Source: Gavia stellata (Eukaryota; Chordata; Aves; Gaviiformes; Gaviidae). Taken from it: a DNA stretch of 64,000 nucleotides. The DNA is taken from positions 496,001-560,000 of the forward strand of contig NW_026776913.1 of assembly GCF_030936135.1 (NCBI RefSeq). The letters are read 5' to 3'. The position numbers and the translations under genes were made by a program. Under the pieces are notes generated by a model. It made no database searches. It saw only the letters and a list, made by a program, of their open reading frames with translations, and had not been told where the DNA came from. Of the stretch, positions 35,317 through 47,185 are shown in pieces; within the stretch, counting starts at the first letter, position 1, and every line of letters starts with the position of its first letter.

Positions 35317-36584
35317 GTAAGTATCTGGCTGAAGGGGAATGGATTTGCGGTTCCTACATGACTCTCCAAAAGCTTTTACACCCCACAGACTATGGGATCT
35401 TTTGGGAGGGTTTTCCTCTGGAGGAGGAAAATGTGCTCCAGAGCAGGTATTTCCTGCTGCACCATCAGAGGGACAGGACTGCCTTCTCCCAGGGATGATA
35501 TCAGGGATGTGAACTCGGATTCTTCGTTCTTGCTGTCAGGCTCTCTGGGGATGGGAGTTTCATCTGCAGAGTCACACACTGATCTTGTGCGTCCTTCCAT
35601 GCAAGTGTGTCCATGGGAACAATGGTCCCAGCTTTCCTCACACCTGTGAGGCTGTGGACAGTGCAGTCTGTGGGGCTGGGGAATGAGCTAGTTTTCCCTT
35701 AGTGAGACTCCATCATGAAAAACATAGGTATCTCCTTGAGGTATCCTTCATGCTGTGAGCTGCCCTCCAGGATGCAAATCTGTCCCATAGCATCTTTGTA
35801 TTATCTGAAAGCACCATGGATAAGCACAGAGATGTTATGACCAAGGAAATGCTGTTGGGTTGGTGAAATAAGCCGTGTGTGTCCTTGGCTAGAAATGGGT
35901 TGCTGAGACGTCGAGAAAGAGTGAGACATTTAATGGTCTGCAGTGGATCCCTCCGCTCTCAGCAGTGTCTGGGGGCTTTTCACAGAAACAAAGCAGTGGG
36001 ATCGCCCTCAGTCTCAGAAAGACGCAAACCCAGGGCATCTCAGACTGACGGACAGACCAGCTCCCCTCACTCTGCTCTAACCCAAAGGCAATCCTCTTGC
36101 TTTCACTGTGTTCTCACTGCATGCAACAGAAATACTGAGGGTTTCTGACATCCCAAAACCATCCTCAAACAAGATGGGGGAATTTAAAAACAAAGAGAAA
36201 ACTTTCAGTCTGCTTTCTGCCAACCTCGTTCCTTAGCACTGGGAATGCAGATGCTGACAAGCTCTTCTGCATTAGGGGTGGTTTCATCTGACATATTTGA
36301 ACACCAGGACTGGCCCCTGCTTCCACCGTTCCCGTGAACTCACTGCTGCAGAACAGGGCTGAAACCTCAGCAGCCCACTTCTCACAGCATATTCAGGCAG
36401 CACCAAACCAGTGCTTCAGCCATGGAGCTGAAGGAAGGTCTCCTAGAAAAGTAAATCAGGGGAGCAGGGTGTGTAGCAAGGGGAGGGTCTGAAGGAAATT
36501 GCTTTGGTTTTGCTCAGAAAAGTCTCCCCTAGCTTCTCAATGACTTTTCTTCCTTGCACAGGTCCCCATGCCCAGAGGCAGCAA

Positions 36585-37520
36585 ATGTCCAACAGCAGCT
36601 CCATCACCCAGTTCCTCCTCCTGGCATTCGCAGATACGCGGGAGCTGCAGCTCTTGCACTTCTGCCTCTTCCTGGGCATCTACCTGGCTGCCCTCCTGGG
36701 CAATGGCCTCATCATCACCGCCATAGTCTGTGACCACCACCTCCACAGCCCCATGTACTTCTTCCTCCTCAACCTCTCACTGCTTGACCTGGGCTCCATC
36801 TCTACCACTCTCCCCAAAGCCATGGCCAATTCCCTCTGGGACACCAGGGCCATCTCCTTTGCAGGATGTGCTGCCCAGGTCTTTTTCTTTCCCTTCTCAA
36901 TGGTAGGTGAATATTTTCTTCTCACCATCATGTCCTACGACCGCTACATTGCCATCTGCAAACCCCTGCACTACGGGACCCTCCTGGGCAGCAGAGCTTG
37001 TGTCCACATGGCAGCAGCTGCCTGGGGCAGTGGGTTGCTCACTTCTCTGCTGCACACTGCCAATACATTTTCACTACCACTCTGCCAAGGCAATGCTGTG
37101 GACCAGTTCTTCTGTGAAATCCCACAGATCCTCAAGCTCTCCTGCTCAGACGCCTACCTCAGGGAGGTTGGGCTTATTGTGGTTAGTATCTTTGTGGACT
37201 TTGGGTGTTTTGTTTTCATTGTGCTGTCCTATGTGCAGATCTTGAGGGCTGTGCTGAGGATCCCCTCTGAGCAGGGACGGCATAAAGCCTTTTCCACATG
37301 CCTCCCTCATATGGCCGTGGTCTCCCTGTTTATCACTACTGCCATGTTTGCCCACCTAAAGCCCCCCTCCATCTCCTCCCCATCCCTGGACCTGGTGGTG
37401 GCAGTTCTGTACTCAGTGGTGCCTCCAGCAGTGAACCCCCTCATCTACAGCATGAGGAACCAGGAGCTTAAGGTCACACTGAAGAAGCTGATTCTGTCAG
37501 TAGTCTCTCAGAAGCATTAA
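36585..37520 (+). CDS. olfactory receptor, family 14 type (OR unit 4)
   Basis: An intact single-exon OR of 311 residues. Signatures are as in OR 2: MSNSS start with an N-glycosylation site at N3, PMYFFLLNLS, MSYDRYIAIC, KAFSTCLPHM, NPLIYSMRN, and loop-2 cysteines. The start at 36,585 follows the acceptor (cag ending 36,561) by 23 bases; the in-frame ATG at 36,504 is intronic. The poly(A) signal is at 37,724. The amino-terminal half is almost the same as in units 1 to 3 while TM5 (GLIVVSIFVDFG) and the tail differ. Confidence 0.93.
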   Translation: MSNSSSITQFLLLAFADTRELQLLHFCLFLGIYLAALLGNGLIITAIVCDHHLHSPMYFFLLNLSLLDLGSISTTLPKAMANSLWDTRAISFAGCAAQVFFFPFSMVGEYFLLTIMSYDRYIAICKPLHYGTLLGSRACVHMAAAAWGSGLLTSLLHTANTFSLPLCQGNAVDQFFCEIPQILKLSCSDAYLREVGLIVVSIFVDFGCFVFIVLSYVQILRAVLRIPSEQGRHKAFSTCLPHMAVVSLFITTAMFAHLKPPSISSPSLDLVVAVLYSVVPPAVNPLIYSMRNQELKVTLKKLILSVVSQKH

Positions 37521-37723
37521 CCTGCCCGTGTCTCTTTACAAGTCATTCAAATCCACCTTGGAACCTCCTGTGCTTTGGGCATTTTATGTGTGATAACAAT
37601 GTTTATCCAGGAATGGCTGCATCCACTCCACTCCACCAGAGGCACGAACCCAGCCCGTCTGACCCAGAGGCCTGTTTGCATGTTTCTGGCACAATGGTAC
37701 AGCCTCCCGTGTCGTGTCTCCGT

Positions 37724-37729
37724 AATAAA
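37724..37729 (+). terminator. poly(A) signal AATAAA of OR 4
   Basis: A canonical hexamer 204 bases past the stop. Confidence 0.65.
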
Positions 37730-37929
37730 AGGGGATTTCCTCATTGCTGGTGTCTGGTGGTTGGGTTCTTCTTCCAAAGCTGAGGTCAGGCTGAAGAAAT
37801 TGCCCTTACGAGGTCATGCTGCTTTGCTTGGGCTCTCCATGGGCTCAGGGGAGAAGGGCATGGGGCAACGTGTTAGGGAATGGGCCTGGGATGAGCCTTC
37901 ACCTGTGGGTTCCCAGTGTCCCCGGAGAT

Positions 37930-38930
37930 GGTGAATGATCCACAGGGATCTGCATGGGACTGGCTCCGCATGGCTTGCAGGCACCACAGCCTGCTCGCTC
38001 TGCAGAGCACCACTGCCAGCTTGGGGTCCTGTGGGGAGCACAGCAAGGGGGCAAGAGAGGCCAGCCAGGCCAGCACGGACACAATTCCTTGGGAAAAGGC
38101 TCTCTGGGGGCAGGGACATCCCTGGACAAGAGCAAAGGAGCAACTCTGTGCTTCCAGGGGGGCAATAAATCACCAAGAGAAACCTATTTCTGCATGCACC
38201 AGCTCGGGGCAGGCTTCTCTATTGCTGGGGCAGCCGGAGCAGCCTGAGGAGCCCCTGGGCCAGGAGTCTTTTCCCGGGAGAGGGACTGGCACAGAGGGTC
38301 TTGCTGGCATTGGACGACAAGGATGTCTTGGAGACAGGAGCAGGGGACACAGGGAGACACTGGCCTCTGTCTCCTCATGCCATGGCTGGCCCTCAGCCCT
38401 GGAGCTGATGGGAAGGCTGAGACACCTCTCTGCCCCCCAGGAGTTACAGCGACTTCCAGAGGGGCTGGGGCTGGGGGGTTGAGTGCGCAGAGCTTTGCAG
38501 CACCCATCAGTGGGCACTGCCGTGGGGTCAGCCCAGAATGGGCTGCTTTTCTGGGCTGGGTAGGGGAGAGATGGGTGGGAGGTGGGAAGTGATGGGGAGA
38601 GCCAGAGAGGGACTGGGCTGGGCTTGAAAGTGCTCGGGAGAAGAACACACTAAAGTTAGCTGAGCTGTTGGACCATGCAGGGTGCGGACTCACGCGAGGG
38701 GTTGGTGGTGCAGAACCAGGGCTCGTGGAAGGCAGCTGAGACTTGCAGCCGCGGGAGGGATGAGGCTGCTCTGTGCTTTTGGAGGCATGGAGAGTTGGGG
38801 AAGGTGGGCCAGGGCATTTGTAACCCCTCAGCCTTTCTCGCTGGCTGTTTCCAACACTGGCAGCACACCCCAAGTTTACAGGTGAATTTTCCTGTCTGTC
38901 CATCTCCATTCTCCTGCTGGGCTCAGAGCT
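37930..38930 (-). repeat. OR-unit 3' block, copy c
   Basis: In reverse complement it matches the right part of the block at 18,305-20,450: 'ctctgcagagcaccactgcc' near 38,000 pairs with the stretch near 20,210, and 'ctcctgctgggctcagagc' near 38,911 pairs with the stretch near 19,414. It has the same position and orientation relative to OR 4 as copy a has to OR 2. Confidence 0.5.
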
Positions 38931-38964
38931 TGAATCACTTTGCTTGAAACAAAGGACCTCCAGG

Positions 38965-39375
38965 ATGGTCAGGGACTGGAGCACCTTTCCCATGAGGAGA
39001 GGCTGAGGGAGCTGAGCTAGTCCAGCCTGGAGAAAGGAAGGCTGAGAGGGACCTCATTGCTGCCTGCTACAAAAACATTCTAGAGAATAGAGGAAGAGGC
39101 TTTACACCATGGTGCATGGCCGGAGGACAATAGACTGTAGGTGGGAGGTGAAAGAGGAGAGATTAAGCCTGGAGATAAGGGAAGTCTATTTCACCATGAG
39201 CTGAGCCAAGCGTTGGAGCAGGTCACACAGAGATGCTGTGCAGACTCCGTCCCTGGAGGTTTTCAAACTCTGACTGGACCAAGCCTTAAACAACCTGGTC
39301 GGACACTTTTTTCTGGCAGGTTGGACTGCAAAACTCCCAAGGTCCCTTCCGACTTGAATTGATCCTATAATGTCA
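38965..39375 (+). mobile_element. CR1 LINE 3' fragment
   Basis: Contains 'gaggagaggctgagggagct', 'tagtccagcctggagaaa', and the 3' UTR ending 'gacttgaattgatcctataa'. Diverged and 5'-truncated. Confidence 0.8.
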
Positions 39376-39572
39376 GGCCCTTTTTCTGACAGCAACAGAG
39401 CAAATGTTTATGGGACAAGAATCTTCCTCTGCTGCATGTGACCACCTAAACTAACATCTAAGCCAGCAAAGAGACATCAAGACCACCGTGTGACTCTCTC
39501 TCTGCAAAGACTGAGGGGTATCATTGACAGTCCTGAGCAGGAACTGTCTTGGGGGCACAGGGCTCTGTGTGT

Positions 39573-40495
39573 TGTAAATACTCTGATTTTTTTAAAATAA
39601 TCAAAATATGATCATATAGAAAGGTTAAATTTGATTAATAAATGAAATAATAAGATACAAATGCATAAGTTAGGATTGTGAAGTTAGAAACAATAACCAT
39701 AGGAACCTCACCAGGGAGTCACTGTTCCATTCTAAGGAACTAATAGTAACGAGATGGAACAATGAAGAATTGAATAGAAAAGTCTTGCTTGAGTCCTGTG
39801 ACCATGTGACCTGATATGCACCAATGATGCTGCTTGGAAAATTCCTTACCTTTCCCATCTTGATTTGAATATCAAGAATGCCGATCAATAGATATTAATA
39901 GAAATAACCATTGATTATTTTAAGTATGGATATTGATAGAATAGTATAGTCCAAAGAGCGATTAATAAAAATTAAATTACATATATATTTTGTATGAAGG
40001 TAACTAGGTATGATTTATCTGTGATTTATTCATAAACTAACTGTTGAACAATGTAGCATTGTGAAGAGGTAGAATTTGCTTGTCAAGAGAATGATAAGTT
40101 GTAGGCCTGGTCAGTAAACCGGGGAAAACTAAAGAAGATTCCAAGAATGGGATTTTGCAACCAACCTGAGCATGCGCAAAGATTGGCTTCAACTAAAGGA
40201 CACCATGAGGAAGACTATGGCCGACCACCAGAGGACCTTTAGACGACCACCTGTATACCTGAAGGCGCATGCGTCACGAGCATTTACATATATTAATGAG
40301 TTCTTGGAAATTGTATGAGTATGTTAATTGTTTCTTGGAAATATGATGAATATGTATACTTTGATTGTATATAACTTTTGTAGCAGAGAAACTAAGCACG
40401 CACACTAGGTGGAGCGATCCCCTGTGCGTCCAGCACTGCAATAAAGAAGTGCCTGCTCACCTACATACATTGTGCAGATGAGTTTTTATATTACA
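39573..40495 (+). mobile_element. AT-rich LTR-derived fossil (probable solo LTR)
   Basis: The right part is laid out like an LTR: U3-like elements with gcatgcgca and gcgcatgcgtcac, a TATA box (TATATAA at 40,368), an AATAAA signal at 40,440, and an end at ttaca (40,491-40,495). The left end could be tgtaa at 39,573 or tgttg at 40,045; the choice is open. No internal genes are present. It differs sharply in base composition from its neighbours. The family is not recognised. Confidence 0.5.
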
Positions 40496-40499
40496 GATT

Positions 40500-41489
40500 T
40501 GTAATGTGTGCAAGACACAAAATGACCTTTTTTAAAATGCTGCTAGCCTGATAAGAGACATGTTTAGAAAATGTCAATAAAAATAAAGCAAAGAACTAAA
40601 CATGAAGATGCAAAGCAAAGAAAATGTTTAAAAACACTTTTCAGCTTTTAAAATCTTCATTGTTTTATTTTCTTGTGTTTTAATATACTGGTCAATGGGG
40701 GGAATTTGTGTCCTTGTTCTTTTTTTTTTTTTTTAAAAGGAAGGTTTTTTCCAGAACTGGGTTTAGATGTAAGACACAAATGCCTTCAGCTATGGGGACA
40801 CAGGCACCTCCTTCCAGTACAGATGCCCTGGACACCCCCTGCCCAGCCTGAAACTGTAGCTCCCGAGAAGCTCTGCTCTCCCACACATCCTGTCTGATAG
40901 CTGCCAGTCCCGTGCAAAACCTCAGGTACACTCAGGTCTCTAAAAGTGGCCCTGGATATTTTATGGTCAGACAGACAAGGTCTGCCTGGAAAGATGAACA
41001 AATCTGCAACATTAAAAAAACATATATAAGCACATTTTCATCAGCTGAAACAATGGAGTACTTCTAATATAATGGCAATGTTTTCACACCGTGTCAGAAT
41101 GGGAATTTGCAGGAATTGCATTGATCATAGGAGAAAAAATAGTCATCTCCTGTACTTGCATTACGACTACTCTATCTATTATATTACATTGCATATTTAA
41201 TGTCCCTCATCTTTCAGGTGTTCCTACCTCTCCTGGTTAAATGACCATGTCTAAGGGCATCTTTTCAGCAGATGTATTGGGACATTTGCCCTTCCCATTG
41301 CTGGCCAGATTTCCCACTCCCCTTGCTCTTTGTTCATTCAAATACCGTCCACCCATCTGGTTGCTGCTTTGAGTGTCAGGGAGTTAGAAACTTGCCCCAT
41401 CTTTCTGAAGTCACGTTAATTCTTTAATCAGCTCCTTAATTGCATTTCTACCTATCTCTTCCTATCTCTCTGTCTAAACCATTTCTTGC
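40500..41489. other. intergenic, nothing recognised
   Basis: AT-rich in the left part, with a run of about 16 T at 40,720. No gene or clear repeat is supported. Confidence 0.4.
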
Positions 41490-42340
41490 ACGGCTATCGT
41501 TGTTGGCCATCTCCACCACAGGATGCCCTACACTGTCCCACACTTGCACCAGTTTCCCTGCAGGCTGTAGACCCACTATCCGCTTCCCCACCTTGCTGTC
41601 ACCCTCACAGGTCCCTGCCTGTACCGATGTCTCTCTTTGAAACAGAAAGCCATGGGCTGATCACAGACAAACACCACCAGCCCCGGTGACCTCTTGTTGC
41701 ACCATGGCATAACCCTTCAAGTGACATTTCATTTTCTCTCATGTCTAGTCTCAGCCTCCAAAGCTTTTCCTTTCTCATGCCTCTTCCTCTACAAAGAAAA
41801 GCTTCATCCTCTCTGAAACCACTTTTCAAGTAGTTGCAGGCTACTCCAACATTGCTCTGGCCTCTATGTCATGAGGCCAAAGCAGCCCAGGTCCCTCAGC
41901 CTCTCTGCACGAGTCACGTGATTCAGCCCCTTCACCCCATCTTGGCAGACGTCCTCTGGACCTTCTCCAGTTCCTCCCCACTCCTGCAGAACATGGAGCC
42001 CCACACCAGGACACATTATTTTGGATGTGGCCACACCAGTGCTGAGTCAAGGAGGGAGGTAACTGCCCTTGTCTGGGTCGCCACGCTCCTCCTAATTCAG
42101 CCCCATATGCAGCTGGCCTTATTCGTGCCCAGCATGCTCCACTGGCTCCTAGAGCATCCCTTGTAGTGACCATGGCCTTCTCCATAGGGACACTCCTCAG
42201 CCATCAGCTCCAAGCTTGCCCTGATACATGCCCTGATGCAGAACTGGCCACTTCTCCTTGTAAAGCTTGGTGAGCTTTCTCTTGGAGAAATCTCAGAGTT
42301 TCTCGAGGTCCCCCAGAACTGAAGCTTCATTGTGTCAGCT
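41490..42340 (-). mobile_element. old CR1 fragment, paralogue of 24,700-25,400
   Basis: Matches the copy at 24,700-25,400 in order and extends further into ORF2: 'ccaggtccctcagcctctc' at 41,890, 'accagtgctgagtcaagg' at 42,036, 'ctcctcctaattcagcccc' near 42,090. Strongly diverged from young CR1, so old. Confidence 0.6.
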
Positions 42341-42839
42341 GTTAATGGGTGCGTGTAGGTGGCTCACCCTGTCCTGTGGTGCCTCGAACAAGACGACAGC
42401 ATGAGGAACTGAAGGACATGATGGATCATAAAAGGAGGTACTAGTTTAATGGACTTGCTGACCAAGGTAAGAATTCCCAAGGCAGCCATCCCAGAAACAC
42501 CAAAGGAGAGCAACAGGCAAGCAAAGCCAGGGCCAGTGGGTAAAGTGAAAACAGAGGTGGGCTTCTTGTATGAGAGGCATTGAGGATGACCAAAGGGAAG
42601 AACTTGGGATGGGGGAATCAGGGAAAAAGGAAGTTGGAGGTGAAGCAAAGGGTACAAGCAGGGCTGCTTATGGACACCTGCCAAGTAGCCCTCAATCTGA
42701 GCAGGGACATCAGCATGGCTGGGCACACCTCTGCTGTGCCTGTCCAGGAATGCACACAGAGAGGGGAGCAAACAGGAGGAATTTGGAGTCTGTGGGCAGT
42801 TCCTGAGCTGTAATCTGACTTAGATACCAGAGACACAGT
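42341..42839. other. unclassified DNA between two CR1 copies
   Basis: No gene seen. Part of it may belong to the following CR1, whose left edge is not sharp. Confidence 0.3.
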
Positions 42840-44815
42840 CAGACAGCTCACACCACTGGAATGTGGCCATGGCTGGATGGAGGCTCTTGAGGAAGGACGG
42901 GGCAGGTCAGTGAGGAGGGGAAGTTGCCCTGTATGTGGGCGAGCAGCAGGAAAGCATGGAGCTCTGCTTGTGACAGACGATGAGCCAGATGAGAGCTGAT
43001 GGAGCAGGATAAGTGGGCAGACCAACGTGGGTAACGTAGTCGGTGTCTGCTGTGGACCAACCGTATTCGGAAGAAGCAGCAGATGAGGCCTTCTTCAGAC
43101 AAGTAGAAGCCTCTCGTTCACAGACCTTGGTCCTCATGGGGGGCATTAGCCAGTCAGGCATCTGCCCGAGGGGCAGCACAGCAGGGCACAAGACACCCAG
43201 GAGGGTTCTGGAGGGCACCAAGAACCTCCTGAGCATTCAGAGAGGGTGTTAGGAAAGTCAACGTCCATCTCGAGTTCAATCTGGTAATTCAGCCTGGATG
43301 TGAAATGCCTCAACAAAGGATTCAACAACAGTCCAGGAGCAAGAGGACGGCTTGGGAAAATGCAGGCCTGCTGCTAGATGGGGCAGAGACCCTAGTGACA
43401 GAGAGCACAGAAAGGGCCAAGGTACTCCATGCCTTTTCCTCTCTGAGTTTACTGGTAAGACCAACCTTCAGGAATCCCAGGCACCCAAGACCAGAAGCAA
43501 GGAGCAAGGAAGACTTTCTCTTGGTGCAGGAGTCTCAGGTTAGGGAACGTTTAAGCAAACTGCACATGCGTAAGTCCTTGGGACCTGAGAGGATGCTCTC
43601 ATGAGTGCTGAGGAAGCTGGCTGACGTCATTGTAGGCCACTTGAAACCATGTGTGCAAGGTCATGGTGACTGAGTGAGGGTCCTGAGGGCTAGAAGAAAA
43701 CAAAGGTAAAACCTATCTTGAAGCAGGGCAAGGAGGAGGATGCAGGGAGCTGTCAGCCTGTCTCCCATTATACCCCTATAGACAAGCTGAGCAAATATGG
43801 TCTAGATAAGTGGAAAAGGAGGTGGACTGGAAACTGATGGAATGGCTGGTCCCAGAGGGTTGTGTCCAGTGGCACAAAGTCCAGCTGGAGGATAATCAGC
43901 AGTGGTGTTGCAAAGGGGTTGTTACTGGGTCCCATTCTATTCAACTTTTCATTACAGTCCTGGATGATGGGACCAAAGGCATCCTGAGCAAGTTTGTGGA
44001 TGATACAAAATTGGGAGGAGTGGCTGATACACCGGCTGGTTGCACTGCCGCTCAGAAGGACCTGGGCAGGCTGGTGAACTGGCTAGAGAGGAACCTCATG
44101 AAGTTCAACAACGGGAAACACAAAGTCCTGCCCGTGGGCAGGAATAACTCCATGGCCCAGTACAGGCTGGGGGCTGACTGGCTGGAAAGCACGTTTCTAG
44201 AGAAGGATCAGGGGGTCCTGGTGGAAACCAAGCTGGCCACGAGCCAGCAGTGTGGCTGTGTGGCAAAGCAGACCTACAGCCTCCTGGGCTGCATTCAGGA
44301 GAGCTTGGCCAGCAGGTCGAGAGAGGTGGTCCTGCCCCTCTAGTCAGCACTGGTGAGGCCACATCTGGAGTGCTATGTCCAGTGCTGGGATGCCCAGCGA
44401 AAGAGACATGCACTTACTGGAGCGAGTCCAGCAAAGGGCCACAAATATGATGAAGGCACACAAGCATCTGTCAGAAGGAGAGGCTGAGAGAGCTGGGACT
44501 TTTTAGCCTGAAGAAGGGAAGGTTCATGGGGATCTCATCAATGTGTATCGATACCCGATGGCAGGGAACGAAGATCAGGGAGCCAGACTCTTCTCCATGC
44601 TGCCCAGTGACAGACAATGGGTAGAATCTGAAGCACAGGAACTTCCATCTCAACACAAGAAAACACTTTTCTACTGTGAGGGTGGTTGATCACTGCAACA
44701 GGTTATCCAGAGAGGTTGTGGAGTCTCCATCCATGGAGATACTCAAAACCCAGCTGGACCCTGTATTGGGCAACCTGCTCTAGACTAGGCTAGGCAATCT
44801 CCAGAGATACTGCCA
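42840..44815 (+). mobile_element. CR1 LINE, long but decayed
   Basis: From left to right, endonuclease remnants (EEAADEAFFRQVEASRSQ then LVLMGG at 43,070-43,140) are followed by the linker (ENAGLLLDGAETLVTE, LSKLHMRKSLGPE) and reverse transcriptase pieces ([13 protein letters not shown] at 43,996). The connector and 3' UTR run to about 44,815. Many frame breaks and an internal shortening around 43,700 show a dead, fairly old copy. Confidence 0.75.
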
Positions 44816-45930
44816 AGAAGGGTCAGAAGGAACCAATGGAGGTGTCTAGTGCTACGATGTGCTCTGAGCAGGGAGAGCTTGTCAGTAGGATCACGTTGGT
44901 CAGTGCTTTTCCACTTGAGTTTTGAAAACCTCTGAGCCCCACACTCTGTGCTAATCAACTATGAAAGTGACTGGTTGTTTTCTTAAACCTCAGTTGAAAT
45001 TTCCCTTCTAGCTTCTTGTCCTCATTGTCTCTTGTCCTCTTCTGCCCTTCCTGACTGCCAGGCAGATCCTCATGCCTACTCTGACCATGGACAATCACAA
45101 CCTTCTCTCCAAGTGTGGCCTCATTGAGATCCCCTGCGACTGCACAGCCAAGCATTGGTGGCCAGCTCCAAGCAGACCTACACCCTAGGGGTCCGTGCGT
45201 GGGCTCAGAGGAGGTCATGTGGAGACACCCAGCACCTCACACAGAGGGAATGTGGCAGTGCCTGTGGGCTGGCACCAAGGCAGAGTTTGAGGCAGAAGGG
45301 GTGAGCAGAGAAGCCCTCCAGCAGCTCCTCTGCATACCTGGTCAGGGAGTAATGCACTTGGTGGTGCTCGTGAGTGAGGACGATGGCATGGGAGGGGAGG
45401 TACTACGAGCTGTGGTGCAGGGCACTGGGGCTCAGCCCTGCTCTGGGGCCTGCCAGGGTCTGGGCATGTGTGAGCCCATGCAGGTCTGGCTGTTCCCCCA
45501 GTGCAGACACTGAGCCCAGCAAGAGGATGGAGCTGGTCATATTTCAAAGATCAGCCTTCACCTGGTCCACGGTGAATGGCCAGGGCTGGAAACGGCTGGT
45601 ATGGGGAACAAGGACTGGGCGTGACTTTGGGGTAAGGGCCAGCGCATGGGGTGGAGGAGGCTGTCTCAAGGGCATGTGCTGGGCACAGAGACCAAGGGAC
45701 AGCAGCAAACTCATATGGCTCCCCAATATCTTCCCAGGGCCCCGAGTTCGTGGTGCTGCTCTGCAGAGCTATTTGGCTCTGGTGCCTGGGGCCACCAGTG
45801 ACTCCACACTGGCCTTGCTGGTCAGGGAGGGAAGCAGCTCCAGCTGGATGGGGATGACTGCTGCTAATCTCCCCAGTGCACTGGGGAGATCCCATTTCAT
45901 TACAGGGATGCCATGGGGGAGGTATAACCC
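44815..45930 (+). repeat. OR-unit 3' block, orphan copy d
   Basis: Colinear with 18,305-20,450 at its left part and right part ('ggtcagaagg' 44,821, 'tggccagctccaagcag' 45,158, 'gaatggccagggctgga' 45,574, 'tggtgctgctctgcagag' 45,751), with a shorter middle. Unlike the other copies, no OR gene lies beside it. Confidence 0.6.
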
Positions 45931-46080
45931 ATGAGCACACAGCGGTGGCAGTAGGAGGGGTGTGAGGTCACCATCACTATAACCCATGAGCACACAGCGG
46001 TGGCAGTAGGAGAATATGAGGTCACCATCACTATAACCCATGAGCACACAGCAGTGGCAGTAGGAGGGTATGAGGTCACG
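45923..46080. repeat. three tandem copies of a 54-55 bp unit
   Basis: The unit starts 'tataacccatgagcacacag' and recurs at 45,923, 45,978 and 46,032, each copy ending near 'gaggtcaccatcac'. A small minisatellite. Confidence 0.9.
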
Positions 46081-47118
46081 TCACCAGTGGCAGCCCATGG
46101 CCATCGGGGCTCCGTGCAGAGCAACCGTGTGCTGTCACAAGGGCATCACGGGGGACAGGAGCTGCCCGGCCCCATGCCTGCGAGGCCGAAGGAGCAGCCC
46201 CTGCAGCCCTGGCTGGAGCAGTCGGGGTGGGGGTGGCTCGGGGGCACCACAGGGATGTGCCAGGGCACGGCGCCAGGGGGAAACCACAGACTTCCTGCCT
46301 GGGCGTGATGGGGGGAGCGCGGGGAGCGCTGCGAGGCCACGTGGGCTGTGGTTTGTGCACCTGCAGGCTGCAGCTCCGGAGCCACCCGCGGGGAATAACG
46401 GCCCCTCGGTAACATGCCAAGAGTCAGGGATGCATGTGAGCCTGCAGGCTGCATGTCTGCTGCCAGGACAGGGACACATCCCAGCTCCAGCTCATTTGAA
46501 GGGACCTTCCATGGGGCTCTCCAGGGAGGGACAGGCGAGCCAGCATTCCTGGCATGGGGCTCTGGCCTGGGCTAAGGCCCTTTCGCAGCTGCTGCTCCCA
46601 GTGCAGCGGGGTCTGTAGCAGGGGCAGGGGCTGTTCCCTTCCCTTCCTGACACAGCCCTCAGTGCAGTCCCAGCCCTGCGGTTCCCATGGCAGGGGGATG
46701 GCTGGACACTCGCGCCTTGGGCTCTTGGATGTGCCCAACATAGGAGATGCTCAGTGCTCCTGGTCCACACAGCAGGGTTCAAGGGGTGAAAAAATGCATT
46801 TCCCCCACTACAACCGGTCCTGTCCTGTGATGTCCCACCACCACAGTGACGTGACATTTGCAGCGGAGCCATCCCTCATATATGGTCATGAATTGAACTG
46901 GAGAAGTTCATTGGAGGGCTCGGCTGTGTCGGAGGGGAGATAGCTCCCGATAATGTCTAAAAAGGTGCTGCTGCTGCTTCGATTGGCTCCTTCTGTAGCT
47001 GGGCTGGCATCTGCGGAGATATATTGCCATCCCGCTGTCATTGTCCCCATGAGTCCCCAGGTGCTGTGGCAGGGAGTGTGGCAGAGCAGGGATGCGCTGG
47101 CAGGGCAGAAGGCTCAGG
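46081..47118. other. upstream region of the SRCR gene
   Basis: GC-rich DNA with no gene. The promoter and transcription start of the downstream receptor should lie here. A TATA-like stretch, catatatgg, is at 46,878 and an inverted CCAAT box (gattggct) at 46,980, but neither is more than a guess. Confidence 0.3.
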
Positions 47119-47185
47119 ATGGGCACAGAGGGACTCCTGTCCCCTGAGGTGCTGTGGCTGCTGCTCTGGGTGCAGCTGTGCAGAG
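47119..47185 (+). CDS. WC1-like: SRCR gene exon 1: signal peptide
   Basis: Sixty-seven bases encode a short charged start then a hydrophobic core ([11 protein letters not shown]). The donor CAGAG|GTAAG at 47,186 leaves phase 1, as the next exon needs. An in-frame ATG at 47,092 would add nine mostly basic residues before the core and is less likely. Confidence 0.7.

Noticed and set aside
45923-46080. Short spaced repeats that might suggest a CRISPR array
   Set aside because: Units are contiguous with no unique spacers, and the genome is vertebrate. A plain minisatellite.
46953-47147. Signal-peptide-like start MSKKVLLLLRLAPSVAGLASA as an alternative first exon of the SRCR gene
   Set aside because: No good donor in the needed phase follows it, whereas exon 47,119-47,185 has both a signal core and a phase-1 GTAAG donor. 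It may be worth checking against transcripts.
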